Shown piece by piece: positions 52,170 to 64,000 of a DNA stretch of 64,000 nt (within the stretch, counting starts at the first letter, position 1; each line of letters starts with the position of its first letter). The notes beneath the pieces were generated by a model. That model was not told the origin of the DNA. It saw nothing but the letters and a program-made list of their open reading frames with translations, and ran no database searches. Made by a program: the position numbers and the translations under genes. The DNA lies in NCBI GenBank assembly GCA_017591395.1, contig WEDG01000375.1, forward strand, positions 124,501 through 188,500. Direction: 5' to 3'. The DNA is from Schistocephalus solidus. Lineage: Eukaryota > Platyhelminthes > Cestoda > Diphyllobothriidea > Diphyllobothriidae.

Positions 52170-53160
52170 GGTTGAGCTAAGAAGTAGATTGGTTATGCGA
52201 AAATCTGTAATTTGTATAGCCATTATTTTTTAACAGTTTGGCATCAGAAGCCGTTTTATGAACACCGAGCTAATTGTGAACATCCAAGATTGTGTCCGAT
52301 TCAAATACAGATATAATAATATAAATATAAATAGGTTTATTGATTTGGCACTGCTTGGCGCCGTCAAATCCTTAGAACACAGGAAAAAACCTAAAACAAA
52401 CTCCTCTTTTCATTCAACATTTAAGCTTTGGTTTGTTTGTTTGCTTAAATAGCAGTGTTGAAATGACGAGTTTGTTTTAAGTAAAAAAAAACCTGTTTTC
52501 CAAGGTTTAGAAATAACAAAAATGAAGTAAAAACAGCTATACAGAATGAAAATGAATTTATCAGGGAAATAATGTTTAGAGTCAAGACTGGTCTGTTATT
52601 GACGTTCGAGGGTATTCATTTGACAGAGGTAGAAACGTCTGCGGTCGATTCGAAGGGATAGGTACTTCCAATCAGATGCGAGCGCAGTCGATTCCGGTGT
52701 GGGGTCTGCCGAATAATTAGACTTAGTTGACTGATTGCTAAAAAGGTGAAAATAGATTAGGAGCAAGAAGAGTTCAACGGTAAGAAACTTTCAATTTAGT
52801 CATACAGTCTTCATATTTGTATTATATATCATAGTGTTGATTATGTTTGATCTAGCTGTATGAAACAGCTAGTACCACCCTAAAAGCATGCATATATAGC
52901 ACTAATATACATAGATCACGACATTCCGAGATAGGACATAACCTCTGCTCATTGGTTAATCTATATTAAGACTCCGTCCTGTGATTGGTTGGCATGATAG
53001 TGTGTCTAGAGTAGGCGCGGTAAGCGGCCATCACACTTTTATTTCTCGTGGCTTGCGTACGCACGTGGTTCACCGTAATTCTGCCTGCTCTTCTGTCGAA
53101 CCCTATTTATCATTTACATTGCTTAACTGTTTCTTATATCAATTTATTTTGTTTATTAAT
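52170..53160. other. No gene; 5' flank of the transposon-derived gene
   Basis: Short AT-rich repeats only. At 52919-52940 lies CGACATTCCGAGATAGGACAT, which resembles a block on the other side of the transposon-derived gene (54841-54861). Confidence 0.35.
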
Positions 53161-53168
53161 CATCTGCA

Positions 53169-54524
53169 ATGTATAGGCAGCCCTGTAAAAGGACTATTAG
53201 AAGGCATGTTGCCCGCGAAGTAGCGGAAATATACCGCGAAGTTAATGATGAACTTAATAGATATAGATTAAAGCGCAGACGAGTTATACATGAGGAGGAA
53301 TGCACGTTAGCATCGCCTAGTGCTCAAAATGTGATCGACATGCCCGTTGATGTAGATAAATCCACTAATGAGTCCGCAGATGCCAGCGAGGGATCTCCCT
53401 CATCATCCGAACGGTGCGACATAGTTGGGGTATATATGGACCAAGTTGTATATGTTGGTGATGGCAATGTGGATAGAAAGGACGATGACTTCAATTTACC
53501 TTTGAACGGCAAACATAGGGCAGGATTTTCACCATTCGCTGCCTGTAAGTTAGGACTCATATCTAATTTTCCCTTAGATCAACTTCACCTAGTATACCTA
53601 GGTGTAGTGAAGAAGTTGATTGGTATGTGGGTTAGGAATCGAAGGTCTAAGACGAGCGGTTTAGTGTACCCTCTTGTGCTGTCCTCCTCTTCAGTGGAAA
53701 CTCTGCCTTCCAGAGGATGTCCTCAGCAAGCAGGTAAGACTGGTATCTTATGAGTATTCATTGTTCTAGACGCATCTGTCTCAAAATCCCAAACGGAATT
53801 TCAGGCAGACATGTATCGACGTTTCAACGTAATTGGGAAACGGCTGCTGCAAGTGCAGGCCACCCAACGTCGTATTCTAGCAAAACTGCGAACGTCGGAG
53901 GTTACTTCTACCGACAGCAAGTACAGCTCCCATTCAAAATGGGTATATCAATCCCCTAAATCCAGTCGAACAGCCGATAGCCTGCCGTGCTGCTTTCAGA
54001 GATTTACATGAACGGCTGCTGAATCCACATTTCAGCAGGGAACTGGTAAGTACCCATCAATTATTTACATTTTCAATTAGGAGTCATATTTATCCTGCCT
54101 CGGGGGCCGAAATACGGACGACTTCGTTAAGCGCATATTTTATGCAATTTTCGATGATGCTATAGCCCTGAACTGAATTTCCAAGGACGCAAAGGCAAAG
54201 ATGCTTTTATCTGGGTCCAAATTATATGAACTTATTACAGGTGGGTATTAACATCTTTTGTTAATTTCAAACAATTTAGAGCTGTACGTAAGGTGGAATG
54301 GCAGCGGCCGTCTAAACCTTTATGAGTTGGAGGCCGTATTTGTAAGGCGCCTGAAAAGGTCCCTCGACGCCGCCGGCAAGAGATTTCAAAGGCACGTGCC
54401 TGAATTACCCTTTTATGGTGAGTTGATTTCCTCATATTGCTTTAACTGTCTATTTTTAGAATGCCACCCAGGACTAGCCACCTCCACTCCAAACCCCCAT
54501 CTTCACAACCCGGCTAACCCCTGA
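53169..54524 (+). pseudogene. DNA-transposon-derived gene with four mini-introns, probably broken
   Basis: Exons: 53169-53733, 53770-54045, 54081-54240, 54280-54417, 54460-54524; introns of 36, 35, 39 and 42 nt, all GT-AG and in agreeing phase. Exon 1 starts with a basic segment (CKRTIRRHVAREV) and later has KHRAGFSPF then FPLDQLHLVYLGVVKKLIG, a block found next to the C-terminus of tnp2-like transposases and related animal proteins. Exon 2 has YRRFNVIGKRLLQVQATQR, then after a shift near 53870-53945 NPLNPVEQPIACRAAF and HFSREL; exon 3 has YLSCLGGRNTDDFVKRIFYA. Exons 2-3 resemble the DUF4806-type C-terminal region. Breaks: that frameshift and a TGA at 54174-54176 where a tryptophan is expected. 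The catalytic middle of the transposase is missing. Family assignment is from memory and moderately sure. Confidence 0.6.
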
Positions 54525-55280
54525 TTGAACGTATTCCACAACCCCATATTGTTTATATTAAGTAGAATAATATCCATTATTGTACACTTATTATTATGGA
54601 CGTTTTATAATACACATTTTTTATATTTCCATCAACTGTGTGTTTACATTTTGTACAACACGCTGAGAAAATGGGAAAATGTGACTTTAGTGGCGTATAC
54701 GCGAGCTATATAGGATGGAAGTAATGGGTACGTTGTTGGCGGTCACGGTAAAGGAATAGTAATGGGGTTCCGTATGTATTCGTTTTAAATGGGGTAAAGT
54801 AGGTCGTATCCTACCCTTTTTCGTCTATTTCGACAAATATCGACATTTCGATATTGGGCATATCTCGGAAAAGCGGACAAATTCGACATACGGTGGACAT
54901 ATGTATCTCGACAGGTGGATATCCGTACGAGATACGTCTGATATGAATTGCTATTAGGGCATTCGTTTCATAAAGCTATATGAAAACCTAGACGTGCGGC
55001 TCATTGCGCATTCGAATAACATAGAGCATAAATGATGTATAAAACGGAAAAAACATACTACTAACAGACAGAGATAAAAAATAATAAGTTTTGCAAGTTA
55101 GTTTTAAAGCAAATTGTTTACTTATCATAAAATTATACATAAAATAAAGACGATATCCAAAAACATTTTAAAATGTAAAGTTATCATAATTTTTTTTAAA
55201 TAGTTTTAACAATAGAAAAAAAGCTGCTTTTAGATAATGGATATATAAATCATTAAATTGAGAGCCCTTGTGCATAGCCA
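54525..55280. other. 3' flank of the transposon-derived gene
   Basis: Between 54830 and 54960 the motif TCGACA or CGACAT recurs several times with ATATC steps; this could be a subterminal repeat zone. The remainder is AT-rich without genes. Confidence 0.35.
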
Positions 55281-56640
55281 GAAGATAGGTATTTGTGAGT
55301 CTTGTAGGTCTCTAACCACCACTTATAGCTTGCCCATAACCAGAGGGTGTACCACATAACCAGATGATAAGATTCTTAATCTCTGTGTTTTCCAATAATC
55401 AGGAAAGAAACCAGTGTTGATAAAAAAATGCGAATATTTTTCTCAGGAAGGTGGGAAAATCTCTTATCAGTTTAATAAAGGAATTTGGAATGTTGTCTGC
55501 TCCAACTGAGTGTGATTGATTAAGTCAGCTTATTTGTTTCTGAATATTTGGTAGGAGAAAACTTAATGGTATTGAGCAACATATGAGATGTCAATTGAAG
55601 TGAAGTGATGGGAGTGGTTTCAAAGGCAACATGTTTGGCAAAGAAGGAATTTAACAATTATGTTTCGTCCAAAATCCTCTGCAATGAAATTATTACTGCA
55701 ATCGAGTAAAATTTGAATGATTTTGTGAGGTTAAGCGGAAAAATTGAGATGGAAGACTTGAGCAATGGATCCGGAAGGATTAGCGTCGCTATTTGCTAGA
55801 GACTCCCTGTGCCTATCTCGTGCGGTCCTCATTGTTGAACCTAATTCAAAGATTTGTGCAATCCTTGAGTGGACCTATAATGAAATTATTGATGGATCCT
55901 TGAGCTACTTTCGTAATGATTTAAGTTGGTTTTCAAGAAAACGTGGGACCGTAGAAGAAGCCGCATTTGATACAAGGGTCCATTGTGGAATGAAATCGAG
56001 GAGGCATTCTGTTACGCCTAGCAATATATCGTGGAAAAAACTTGGGTCCTTATTTGAAAAACAGCCTGGCCAATCCAGAGTGCTTGCAAAATTATTTAGT
56101 AATTAATTGTTCTTGTGAGGAAAGTCAAAATATTTATGTTAAACGGCTTGCATTACTGAAGACCGGACAGGAAATCAACACTGAATTAATGCGTTATCAC
56201 ATTTAAAAAGATCATGATGGAAATTCATAAGCAAACGATGGATGATATTAATAAAATTAAATCATAATACTATTTTTTCCCTCAAGGAGTTGACAAATTG
56301 AGACACATCAACAACAGGTCCCCAAATTTTGGTGGATAAGTATTTGCACGCCAGTTTATTTCTGGCAAATTAAAGTCTCCTACGATTATTTTGACATCAA
56401 ACGGGGCTTCGTCAACCTTTTCAAAGGGTTAACAGAGCTGGCATTCGTTGCCGGAATAGCAAGGAGGATTATAGCTGCAGTCAATTATGGCTTTTAATTT
56501 TACGTGAGGATGACTGAAACGAAACAATAATTTCCGGTAAACGAAGAAATGCTTAGATCGTAGGGTGAAATTAAAAGAGATTATCCGATGTAAAATAATG
56601 ACCACTACCACGCTTCTGAGCACGGTCATGTCGATTTAAA
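55280..56640 (-). mobile_element. Old LINE remnant with endonuclease and RT start
   Basis: Minus strand: an endonuclease region with ISFNFTLRSKHF, SHPHVKLKAIIDC, then KVDEAPFDVKIIVGDFNLP EINW (56405-56320), then a decayed linker, then SVGADNIPNSFIKLIRDFP near 55520-55450, the beginning of the reverse transcriptase. The active site is not present. Many stops. Confidence 0.68.
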
Positions 56641-56899
56641 CAAACATAACCTAAAGCTAGCTTTCATTCGGAACTTAGAGCATGAACCGAAGATTCTGTG
56701 ATGCACAAAATATATGGGTCGAACTCAAAAGCTGCAGTTCTTAGCTCAGTCATCTTTTTCACGACTGAACTCGCATTGAGTGAAACAAGGCCGAACTTAT
56801 TTGTGGGACGCAGAATACGCTCATTAGTGTGTAAAAACGAAAGACTTAATGTTGGGGAAGTAAACTGCAGGGAAGAAGAAATAGGTGAAAAGTACTTTT

Positions 56900-59160
56900 T
56901 CTGTGGTCTTTAATTTGCTAAGCTGTTATTGTTAACTCAATTATGATTATTGTACAGAAACATATTTGGGTAGCGTACATTGAGAAGATGACTATTTTCT
57001 GCGCTAAAAAAATATGAAAAGACTTAAAATAGGATTTTTAGGAATGTTGGAATAATATGGGGGAGAGAATTAGGTTTGAAAATGGACCAAATGGTTTTGG
57101 ATTACTATAACCATAATGAGCAGGTTTAATTAATTGAGGAGCCTGAGAAGTTGCTTGTTTGGGAGAATTGGCATGGAAATTTACGGTATGTAGAGTAGAT
57201 TCTGGAGGGTAAGTCAGTCTCCAAAATGTAATGTCATTAACATTTTTGAACTTGAATAAGGAGTATGGTTAGATTGATCGGGGGTATTGATTAGCTTATT
57301 AGATTGAACAGATGAGACCGGAGTGGATGGCGTGGAATGGTAACGAGGCTGAGTTAACCCAGTTTTTTGGACTAAGTCACTTATAGGAATACAAGGAAAA
57401 TTACTTTGAAGCGGAGAAGCAGTCGGTCTCGGCGCCCTTGATGAAGGCGCGGAGATTAAAAATGGGCTTATGACATGGTTGAAAGCTACTGAATTTTAAA
57501 TTCCTATTCGCGAGGTAGAAGACGTTAAATGGATTTGTTGGAAGAAAAGTGGGAAAATAAGTTAAGGTTATTTTGAACCGGAACCCAGAGGGGTTTGCTT
57601 TATAATATCGTTTTGGTTTGCATAACCATGATCGGAATAAGGTATGATAGACTGAGAGGCCAATGACCTATTCGAGAGAGAGACCCATTCCTTTGCACCA
57701 TCGGGGTAAGATCCTGACAAGGGAAACCATTTGCAACCTATGGATAACGAGAAATGGGACCTCCTTGTGCGAAGATGGAGTCCACCTAAATTGGTATAAA
57801 AGGTGAATAATATAGGTGAATTATTGCTACATGAAGAAAGATGTTTGGTTTCCGCTAATATTTTTAGTTAAGGCCACACGAGTACAGGAAGAGTGCGGCA
57901 ACTTCGATAGGTCGTCTGTCTCTATAAACATTTTTTAAAACAAAATTATTATTTTTTATGCCGGTCTGATGTTTCACCGGCAACCAAATGAATGAGAGAG
58001 TCGAGACGCTGACATTCCTGAGAGGGAATAGCAGAAACCTCACCCATAAAATAAGTTCCCTAGTATAGAGAAATGATCCAAACTTGAACATAATGTCATT
58101 ACAGTTTTGTAAAGCGGACAGATCATGCTGCTTAGCTTTAAAAACTGGTTGCATTTGCATAGCACTGCTGTCATTACTTAATGCAACAAAGATAACAGTG
58201 TTTTCTTTGGCGAACCAGCACCGAACGCCACCGCTACCTACTCCTCCTAAATAAAACATTTTGGAAAAGACAGCGTAGGAACACCCCAATCTCGGTGTGG
58301 GCAGCCCACGGACAACTTTCCCATCTTAATTTGAGAGCGAAAAACATGTTGTAGACAAAGGTGGTGCAGGATGTTGGTGGCTGAACGGAGTGTCACTTCG
58401 AATATTCTATGATGAGGTTCTTACATTTACATCTCAAGGAATCAAAAGTTAAGGGTCAATAATATCAGCTAATAACTGTTCTGTTTAATGCGTCTACTCG
58501 TCATTTAGAGTTCATTGAATCAAATGACAAGTGGCCTGAAATTATTGCACGCTCCGGGCAGTAACGCCACCGTGGGAACATAGTGGTGCCAACTGCAGAG
58601 CAAAATCCATTCCACCTTCGTGGATTTTCTGGGTCACGCAAGCCGCATCCGTCAGACCACATCGACAAAATTGACGAATAGATCACCAAAGTGCTCTGAG
58701 AGACGAACATACTCCACAGATTGGTTTCGTATTTAAACTCCTTTGATCATACGGCTTTATTCTTTTACTTAGTATAGAAGACACGCTGATTTGAGATAAC
58801 CCACAAGTGGATTTACTTTTTTCCAAATTTGGGAGTTATTGACTTTGAGGTGACAATTTTATGACTGTCAAAATTTTCCTTTATTTCGGATTCTTCTACG
58901 CCCCGAAGGTTATCCCTAAGAAAAACACAAGCTTCACCTTCACCTGCTTCCAAAATTCACGCTGATGATGTGCTGTTTGCATCTACTCTCCATTGTGGAA
59001 AGAGAATTCACAACAAAGGCTGAGGTTTTGCATGTTTCCTGCAAGGCTGACCGTTGAAACTTATTGCCTCCTTGTTCGTTTATTTAAGAGGATTTATAAA
59101 ACTCTATGCAGTTTCATAGAATTCAAAGAGATGTGGAAAACACAGAAGCAATTATTTATC
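56900..59160. other. Unassigned region, possible LINE ORF1 trace
   Basis: A plus-strand frame near 57755-57800 reads LCEDGVHLNWYKR, which looks like the last block of SGNH esterases found in some CR1-type first proteins. The remainder is not recognised. The minus-strand frame at 57864-58289 (141 codons) matches nothing I know. Confidence 0.3.
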
Positions 59161-59164
59161 TGAG

Positions 59165-59275
59165 CGGAAAAATAAGATGCCACGGTCGAGAGTCGAAACT
59201 ACGCCAGAAAAACTTATCCCAACCTGTAGGCGGAAGACCCGTGCCTCTAACCACTCGGCCACATTCGCATGGGAG
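59165..59275 (-). repeat. tRNA-Ser/Leu-like SINE or pseudogene
   Basis: Minus strand: ATGTGGCCGAGTGGTTAGAGG, a good class II tRNA A-box, then CACGGGTCTTCCGCC, and further on GTAGTTTCGACTCTCGACC, a B-box with changes. The variable arm region is too long and the acceptor stem does not pair, so it is scored as tRNA-derived, not a working tRNA. Confidence 0.5.
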
Positions 59276-59576
59276 TTTTGAAAAATGTAGACAAACAGTA
59301 AAGGATGGCAAAGAGATATTCTGTTAAATGTTTTCTCCCTACCAACTGGTCAAAGATAACATTAATGAATGTCACCTACAAGGACGAGGACTGTATTAGT
59401 TGCTTAAGGCTCCTACAACAATTCCTTTTGATGGAAAACGTCATAGCTAACTTACAAAAAGCAATAAAAAGTCCAAGAAAGTGTGTTCACGGTTCAGTCG
59501 GTAAAAGAGCACCAATCACAACGAAAATTCTAAAAAGAAATTACCTATGCAATTATAGTTTCCTCACGCATGTCTG

Positions 59577-59905
59577 AAAGTTTGACCGTCGTAGTCTGAC
59601 GAGATCCACCGTATATTCCACAGTAGGGTGTTGCAGGGACGGTGAGTTGCGTGTTGATGAGTTTAAAGTAATAGTAGCCTTGCGCTTAAGCTACCGCACA
59701 CTCTCCTTATCCCCCACCTGATCCCGGTGTCATGACAGAGTCATGAATACCGGAGTTGGGAGAGGACACAGGTGAATGGCGCGGCCGGAGCTGTCCCTGT
59801 GCGTACCATCACACCCAGGTCAGATCCCACGGAGTGGGAGTGACATAAAGGCCACAGTAAGAAGGAGCCATTGCAGCTTGACTCTCAGTTGGCCAGTCAG
59901 CCACT
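59577..59905 (-). repeat. Dispersed repeat family R1, full copy
   Basis: Has in reverse the GGCACTCCCACTCCGTGGGA-like, GCAAGTC-like and CGGTC...ACTTTCA end blocks and a GGAGCCATTGCAGC segment matching 31741-31760. Beyond its 5' end comes ACACAAAACACGCACTGGGC then TGACCACGTGGTCC, which also appears (other strand) at 29333-29366 next to the LINE tail. Confidence 0.7.
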
Positions 59906-59939
59906 CCACACAAAACACGCACTGGGCTGACCACGTGGT

Positions 59940-61130
59940 CCAAGACATTGCGTCCACAGAGCTCGGGAAATCAGTTGAACGTTCTTACATTCAAAAGAGC
60001 AATCAGGCCAGCAAATGTACCGTTCCATTGCCATCCAGCTCAGACAGAATCAGGTATTCTCTGGATACACAACCAAATACTGCATTTTTGCTGGATGATG
60101 CATCAAATGGCGGTGTTTAAAAGCTCGTCGAATTTGAATAACCGAAGATGAAGTAGTCGAAGTTGAACAAGGTCAAGCTGATTACACACAAAAATGAGTT
60201 CCAACTCAAAGCAACGCCCCTTCTTTTCGATGCACTTCTAAACGGAATCCTTTGGCTGGTGTTAAAGGAACTACTGCAAGATAAAGTTAAAAAGATCCCG
60301 AAAGGGTCTTGCCATTAACTTAAGGAATCGTTGTTTTTATTGACGCAAATAGAATTGTCAACCAGATTATAATTCTTCCTGATACCGAAGCTCTATCAAA
60401 GAAACAGAGCACCAAGTCACTAAAAAGACATTTTCACTAAAAAGTCAATCTCATTATTAAAATGGCTCCCGATTCCACTTTTCTGATGGCACAGGAAAGG
60501 GCCGAACATGACCTCGATCTATTTTGAGTAAGCATATTTAACTGCCATTCTTTAAGATGAAGTATGCGTTACCGTACACAAAGCTTTCAGTTTAGTGAAA
60601 GTGAGCCCTTTGCATAAGATATCATCACCGAGGCCTCCTAAAATCATTCCTAAAAATTGTGTTTAGGCTTCACATCTAATAGAACGGAGAACGGCTCTCC
60701 GTAACTCACACCGGGATGCGTTTTTTCAGCCTGAATACAAACCCGTGGAAAGGCATAAATTGAAGAAACTGAAAAGAAAACTGAAGAGGAGGACCGAACA
60801 GGGGTAAAATGGCTCCAAATAAAGGACGAGAAAATAAAAGGAGTGAAGAGGTCTTTCCTGAGGCAGACTCCATACCTCATCAAGGCTGGTTTTCAGCGGG
60901 ACGACGGACGCTAAATGCGAAGTATCCAAATGTACAGACCTCATATAACAAAAGGAACGCGCTCGGAACTCTGTTGACCGCCACTAATCAGATATCAACC
61001 TGTAAGTGATAAACAACAGTTCGTCTAGTTCATTACTGATAGATTGTAGCATTCAATTCCAGGAAAAGAGCAGACGTCTATATAACTGAAGTAACCAGTC
61101 TTAATTGAGATTTTTGTATAGTAATGCCCG
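59940..61130. other. No supportable gene
   Basis: Short overlapping frames, no motif recognised. Confidence 0.35.
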
Positions 61131-61139
61131 AATTCTTCT

Positions 61140-62895
61140 TCAGGAAATGGACGAACTGAAGGTGCTAGTCTTCTACTAAAACCCCGAGATCGTTGCCATA
61201 ACGGAAACGTGGCTCAAAGGTTTTAGATAAAGGGATACCAGCTCTTCCGCAGAGACCGTGAAAAAAGATAAGGAGGCGGCGTGGTCGTATATGTAAGGGC
61301 AGAAATCTCGGAAGTCAAAAGATTGCATGCCCTCTTCTTTGCATATGAATGTCTCTGGATAAAGATGAAAAAGAATTGTTCACATATTATGCCATTTTTC
61401 ACAGTCTACAGGCCACCAAACATTCCGAGTGCAGCTGGTGAGTTACTCCTTCATTTGGTCAACGAAGAAGCAAGTCCCCATGAGGTTCTTATTGCTGCAG
61501 ATTTCAACGCACCTGCAGTAGACTGGGTAAATGTGACCATTGACGGTGCGCCAACTTCCTTCGGCTGTAAGCTAATGGTCCTCACTCTCGACCAACCTCT
61601 GTCACGGAAAGTCAACGACCCAAAGAGATTAAGAGTGAACTAGAAAGTCAATTGCTTGATGGAACTCGTCAAAAATGTGGAGAAAGTTGAGCCCTTCCGT
61701 CGGTTCTTCGCCCCGGTATTCACTAGAAAGACTGCGCTTCAGCTTGACATTGTAAAGAGTGCTGTTGTTAACGCCGGTCCAGTGCTTGAATATATACTCA
61801 TCCTGACACCTCACATGGAACGAGAACTGAAAAATCTCAAATATGCAGTCATCTGGTCCGGAAAATATGCCGTCAAAGTTCTTTAGAGAATCAGCGAGTG
61901 AACACTCCAAAACACTAGTGCATATCTTCCATTCGTAATTTTAAAACCATCATTGTTGAAGACCTGGGTTGCAGCGCCGTCATGTTGCCGACGATATTAA
62001 ATTTTGAAAAGCCATCAGCTCTGAAGACGTCAGACAGGCATTTTAAGGGAGTCCCACTCGACTTAGTGGTGGGGCTACTCTGTGGCTCTTCAGTTTTAAC
62101 GTTGGAAAATTTGTGGTCCTAAGACTCCGTACCAGAGGGATCTGTTAGGAGCACCTCGGTTTAAGAATACACTCCTCACTCAAAATAAGGGCGTGACAGG
62201 TGTTATTGGAGCTAATACGAGGATTTGTGTAGACTGATAAGGAACTATACAGAAAAAACTACGGGGCGTTGGTTAAATCTCACTTAAAGTATGTCATCTA
62301 GGCCTGGCGTCCATGGTTTAAAATGGAGTATCTAAAGGTGGAATGAGTAAAGGTGAGGGTTATGAAGATAGACAAGAATCTATTTATTATTATTATTATT
62401 ATCTGCATAAGGAAGCCAGACTGGCTGACCTTGATTTTTTTCATCTCAATTAGAGGCAACTAAGCGGTGACCTCATCCAAACCTACCGGATTATCAGAGG
62501 CCATGAGTTTGCCCTATAATTTGATTACTTCTTCAAAATGGCTGGGATGGCACATCTGCGAAACAATGCTGTTAAACGGTAGAGGAGGTTTTTTTCATAT
62601 GGCCATCCGAAGGAACGCCTTTTCGCAGAGGGCCATCCAAGCATGTAATGGAGTGGCTGAGGAGATGGTCCTTTCATTTACTGTTGACAAATTTAAATGC
62701 AAAGTATATTCTCATTTCATTAAGATTTTTCCAGTAAAGACAGCTTGCGTCTGGCTCACACATCTTGATAACATTACATTTACATTTGTCAGACTTACGG
62801 TTGTACAGGTTTGTTCTACTGTCATTTTTGAATATGAATAGGGAGCTGAAGGCCGAAAGCCTAATTCCTTCAATAAAGTGATTTAAAGTGACTTA
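61140..62895 (+). mobile_element. CR1-like LINE, internally deleted and decayed
   Basis: Plus strand: IAITETWLKG near 61195, GGGVVVYVRAEIS near 61275, TVYRPPNIPSAAG, VLIAADFNAPAVDW (61480-61530) from the endonuclease; then a jump to the reverse transcriptase with SAVM FADDIKF in shifted frames near 61975-62010, KSHLKYVI-stop-AWRPW near 62280, and the C-terminus RRNAFSQRAIQACNGVAEEM near 62605. The tail is AATAAAGTGATTTAAAGTGAC. The central polymerase motifs are lost. Confidence 0.75.
62379..62402. repeat. (TTA) microsatellite
   Basis: About seven ATT units inside the decayed LINE. Confidence 0.8.
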
Positions 62896-62899
62896 AAAC

Positions 62900-64000
62900 T
62901 GTATTCTCCCGTTCTTGATAGCCGGTTAAAAGGCGGTGGGAGAGGCAAATTGTTTGAATGGACATCAAAGCTTAAAATTTACGAGGTATTCATATAGTAA
63001 TGATGCCAAAATTATTCGTTTATATCAAGGTGGGCTACGGCTATCGCATCAAAAGATTCACGCCACTGCTAAAATCGATCGAAGCTAAACTTAGATAGAA
63101 ATCGACAATTCTGGAGTGTGGGAAGAACAATTCATAACAATCCTCAACCGCCCATCCAGAATCTCCTTTGACGTTATCACCCGTTTCCTCGAGTTGGAAC
63201 CTAATATTGACCTGGCCCCCTTCTTTCCTTCCAGAACAAACCAAGTCCATGCAACAGCTCTTCAGTTGGAAATAATCAGAATCCAAAGCTAGCATGGCTG
63301 AATTTATCAGCTGATGGACAAAGCTGCATCGTTGTTTCAGAAAGTTTGTCGTCAAGAGCACGTTCAACAAGACTCCAGTGATACCACCGTCTTAAACGTC
63401 TACAAGCATTATTCAACTCATCACCTCTAAGACAACTACTGAGGAATTTAATTTCGCAAAATTGAACGGAAAATCTTCATCTTCACCTTACTTATTCGCT
63501 GATTACGTAATTTAAAAATGTGACTAGAATTAGCTGCGACACCGCTGCAAGATAAATACCAGGACAGGTGTACAAGCCGATACACAACATTCGTTGACCT
63601 GATGGAGTCCTTCGGCACAGTGCATCGTGATGTCCTGTCCATGCATAGAGTCAGATGTTTCTTATTATTCACATAATGGTACCCCAACTTTAGGGCAGAA
63701 TAGTGGTGCCTGTCACGGAAAATCGACTATTATCGAAGTCTCCACGGAATAAGGGGAGGCTGCGAGAATGCTCTAACCCATTTCAATTTCCTTTTATTTA
63801 CCGTGTTGATAGATATCTAGCCTGACGAGCGCCCAGCTATCTACATCACCAAAAGGACAGGCGACGGGTTCCTTATAATTTTAAGCATGAGTACTCAGCG
63901 TGCCTCTTCATTTTTACTCTTCATGTTCCATATTTGACCAATATTTGCGCGCTTAACACCGCGACAAATGAGAAAATGTAATGGACCGTGGACATGTCGG
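62900..64000. other. No supportable gene
   Basis: The longest frame, minus 63041-63370, has no recognisable motif. Nothing else can be named up to the right edge. Confidence 0.35.

Noticed and set aside
57864..58289. A 141-codon minus-strand frame as a host gene
   Set aside because: No recognisable domain; surrounded by LINE remnants. Left unassigned.

Overview
The window reads as invertebrate eukaryotic DNA, most likely from a flatworm and probably a tapeworm with a large repeat-rich genome (a diphyllobothriidean such as Spirometra would fit). The reasons are: host genes split by introns, several spliceosomal introns of only 35-42 nt, AT-rich non-coding DNA, and many broken copies of CR1-like and RTE-like LINEs, a Penelope-like element and tRNA-derived SINEs. 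The species is inference; no rRNA or mitochondrial sequence is present to fix it.

Two host genes can be supported, both on the minus strand. The first is the large N-terminal coding exon of cullin-3 (2407-4001), the scaffold of BTB-type ubiquitin ligases; its C-terminal exons are not found and probably lie beyond the left edge. The second is an apparently full-length epsilon-tubulin gene (TUBE1) spread over 13.5 kb (21123-34641) in nine coding exons. I could follow the reading frame across all eight introns: three of 41, 40 and 42 nt, one GC-AG intron, and four long ones filled with repeats. The only break is a one-base frame discrepancy in exon 8.

The rest is mobile or repeated DNA. 1-2.4 kb holds tRNA-like SINE pieces. 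6.8-7.6 kb is an RTE-like LINE fragment (minus). 7.6-20 kb has no supportable gene but has an inverted repeat pair (17.66-18.2 kb) and a head-to-head repeat (19.9 kb). Inside the TUBE1 introns lie a 745-bp GA microsatellite, an RTE fragment (26.3-26.8 kb), a 5'-truncated CR1-like LINE (29.4-31.7 kb) and SINEs. 38.5-40.5 kb is a Penelope-like element with a second, inverted copy of its 3' part. 44.6-49.9 kb is a stack of three LINE fragments, one joined or inserted next to another. 51.2-52.2 and 55.3-56.6 kb are old minus-strand LINE remnants. 53.2-54.5 kb is a DNA-transposon-derived gene with four mini-introns, a premature stop and a frameshift. 61.1-62.9 kb is one more decayed LINE.

The most interesting signal is a short structured motif found in at least six places, including both 3' tails of the Penelope-like element: CTGANGA, then a six-base-pair hairpin whose arms change in a compensating way between copies, then usually GAAA or close to it. 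This resembles the catalytic core of a hammerhead ribozyme. Other notable points are the mini-introns shared by a conserved host gene and a transposon-derived gene, and the GC-AG intron of epsilon-tubulin.
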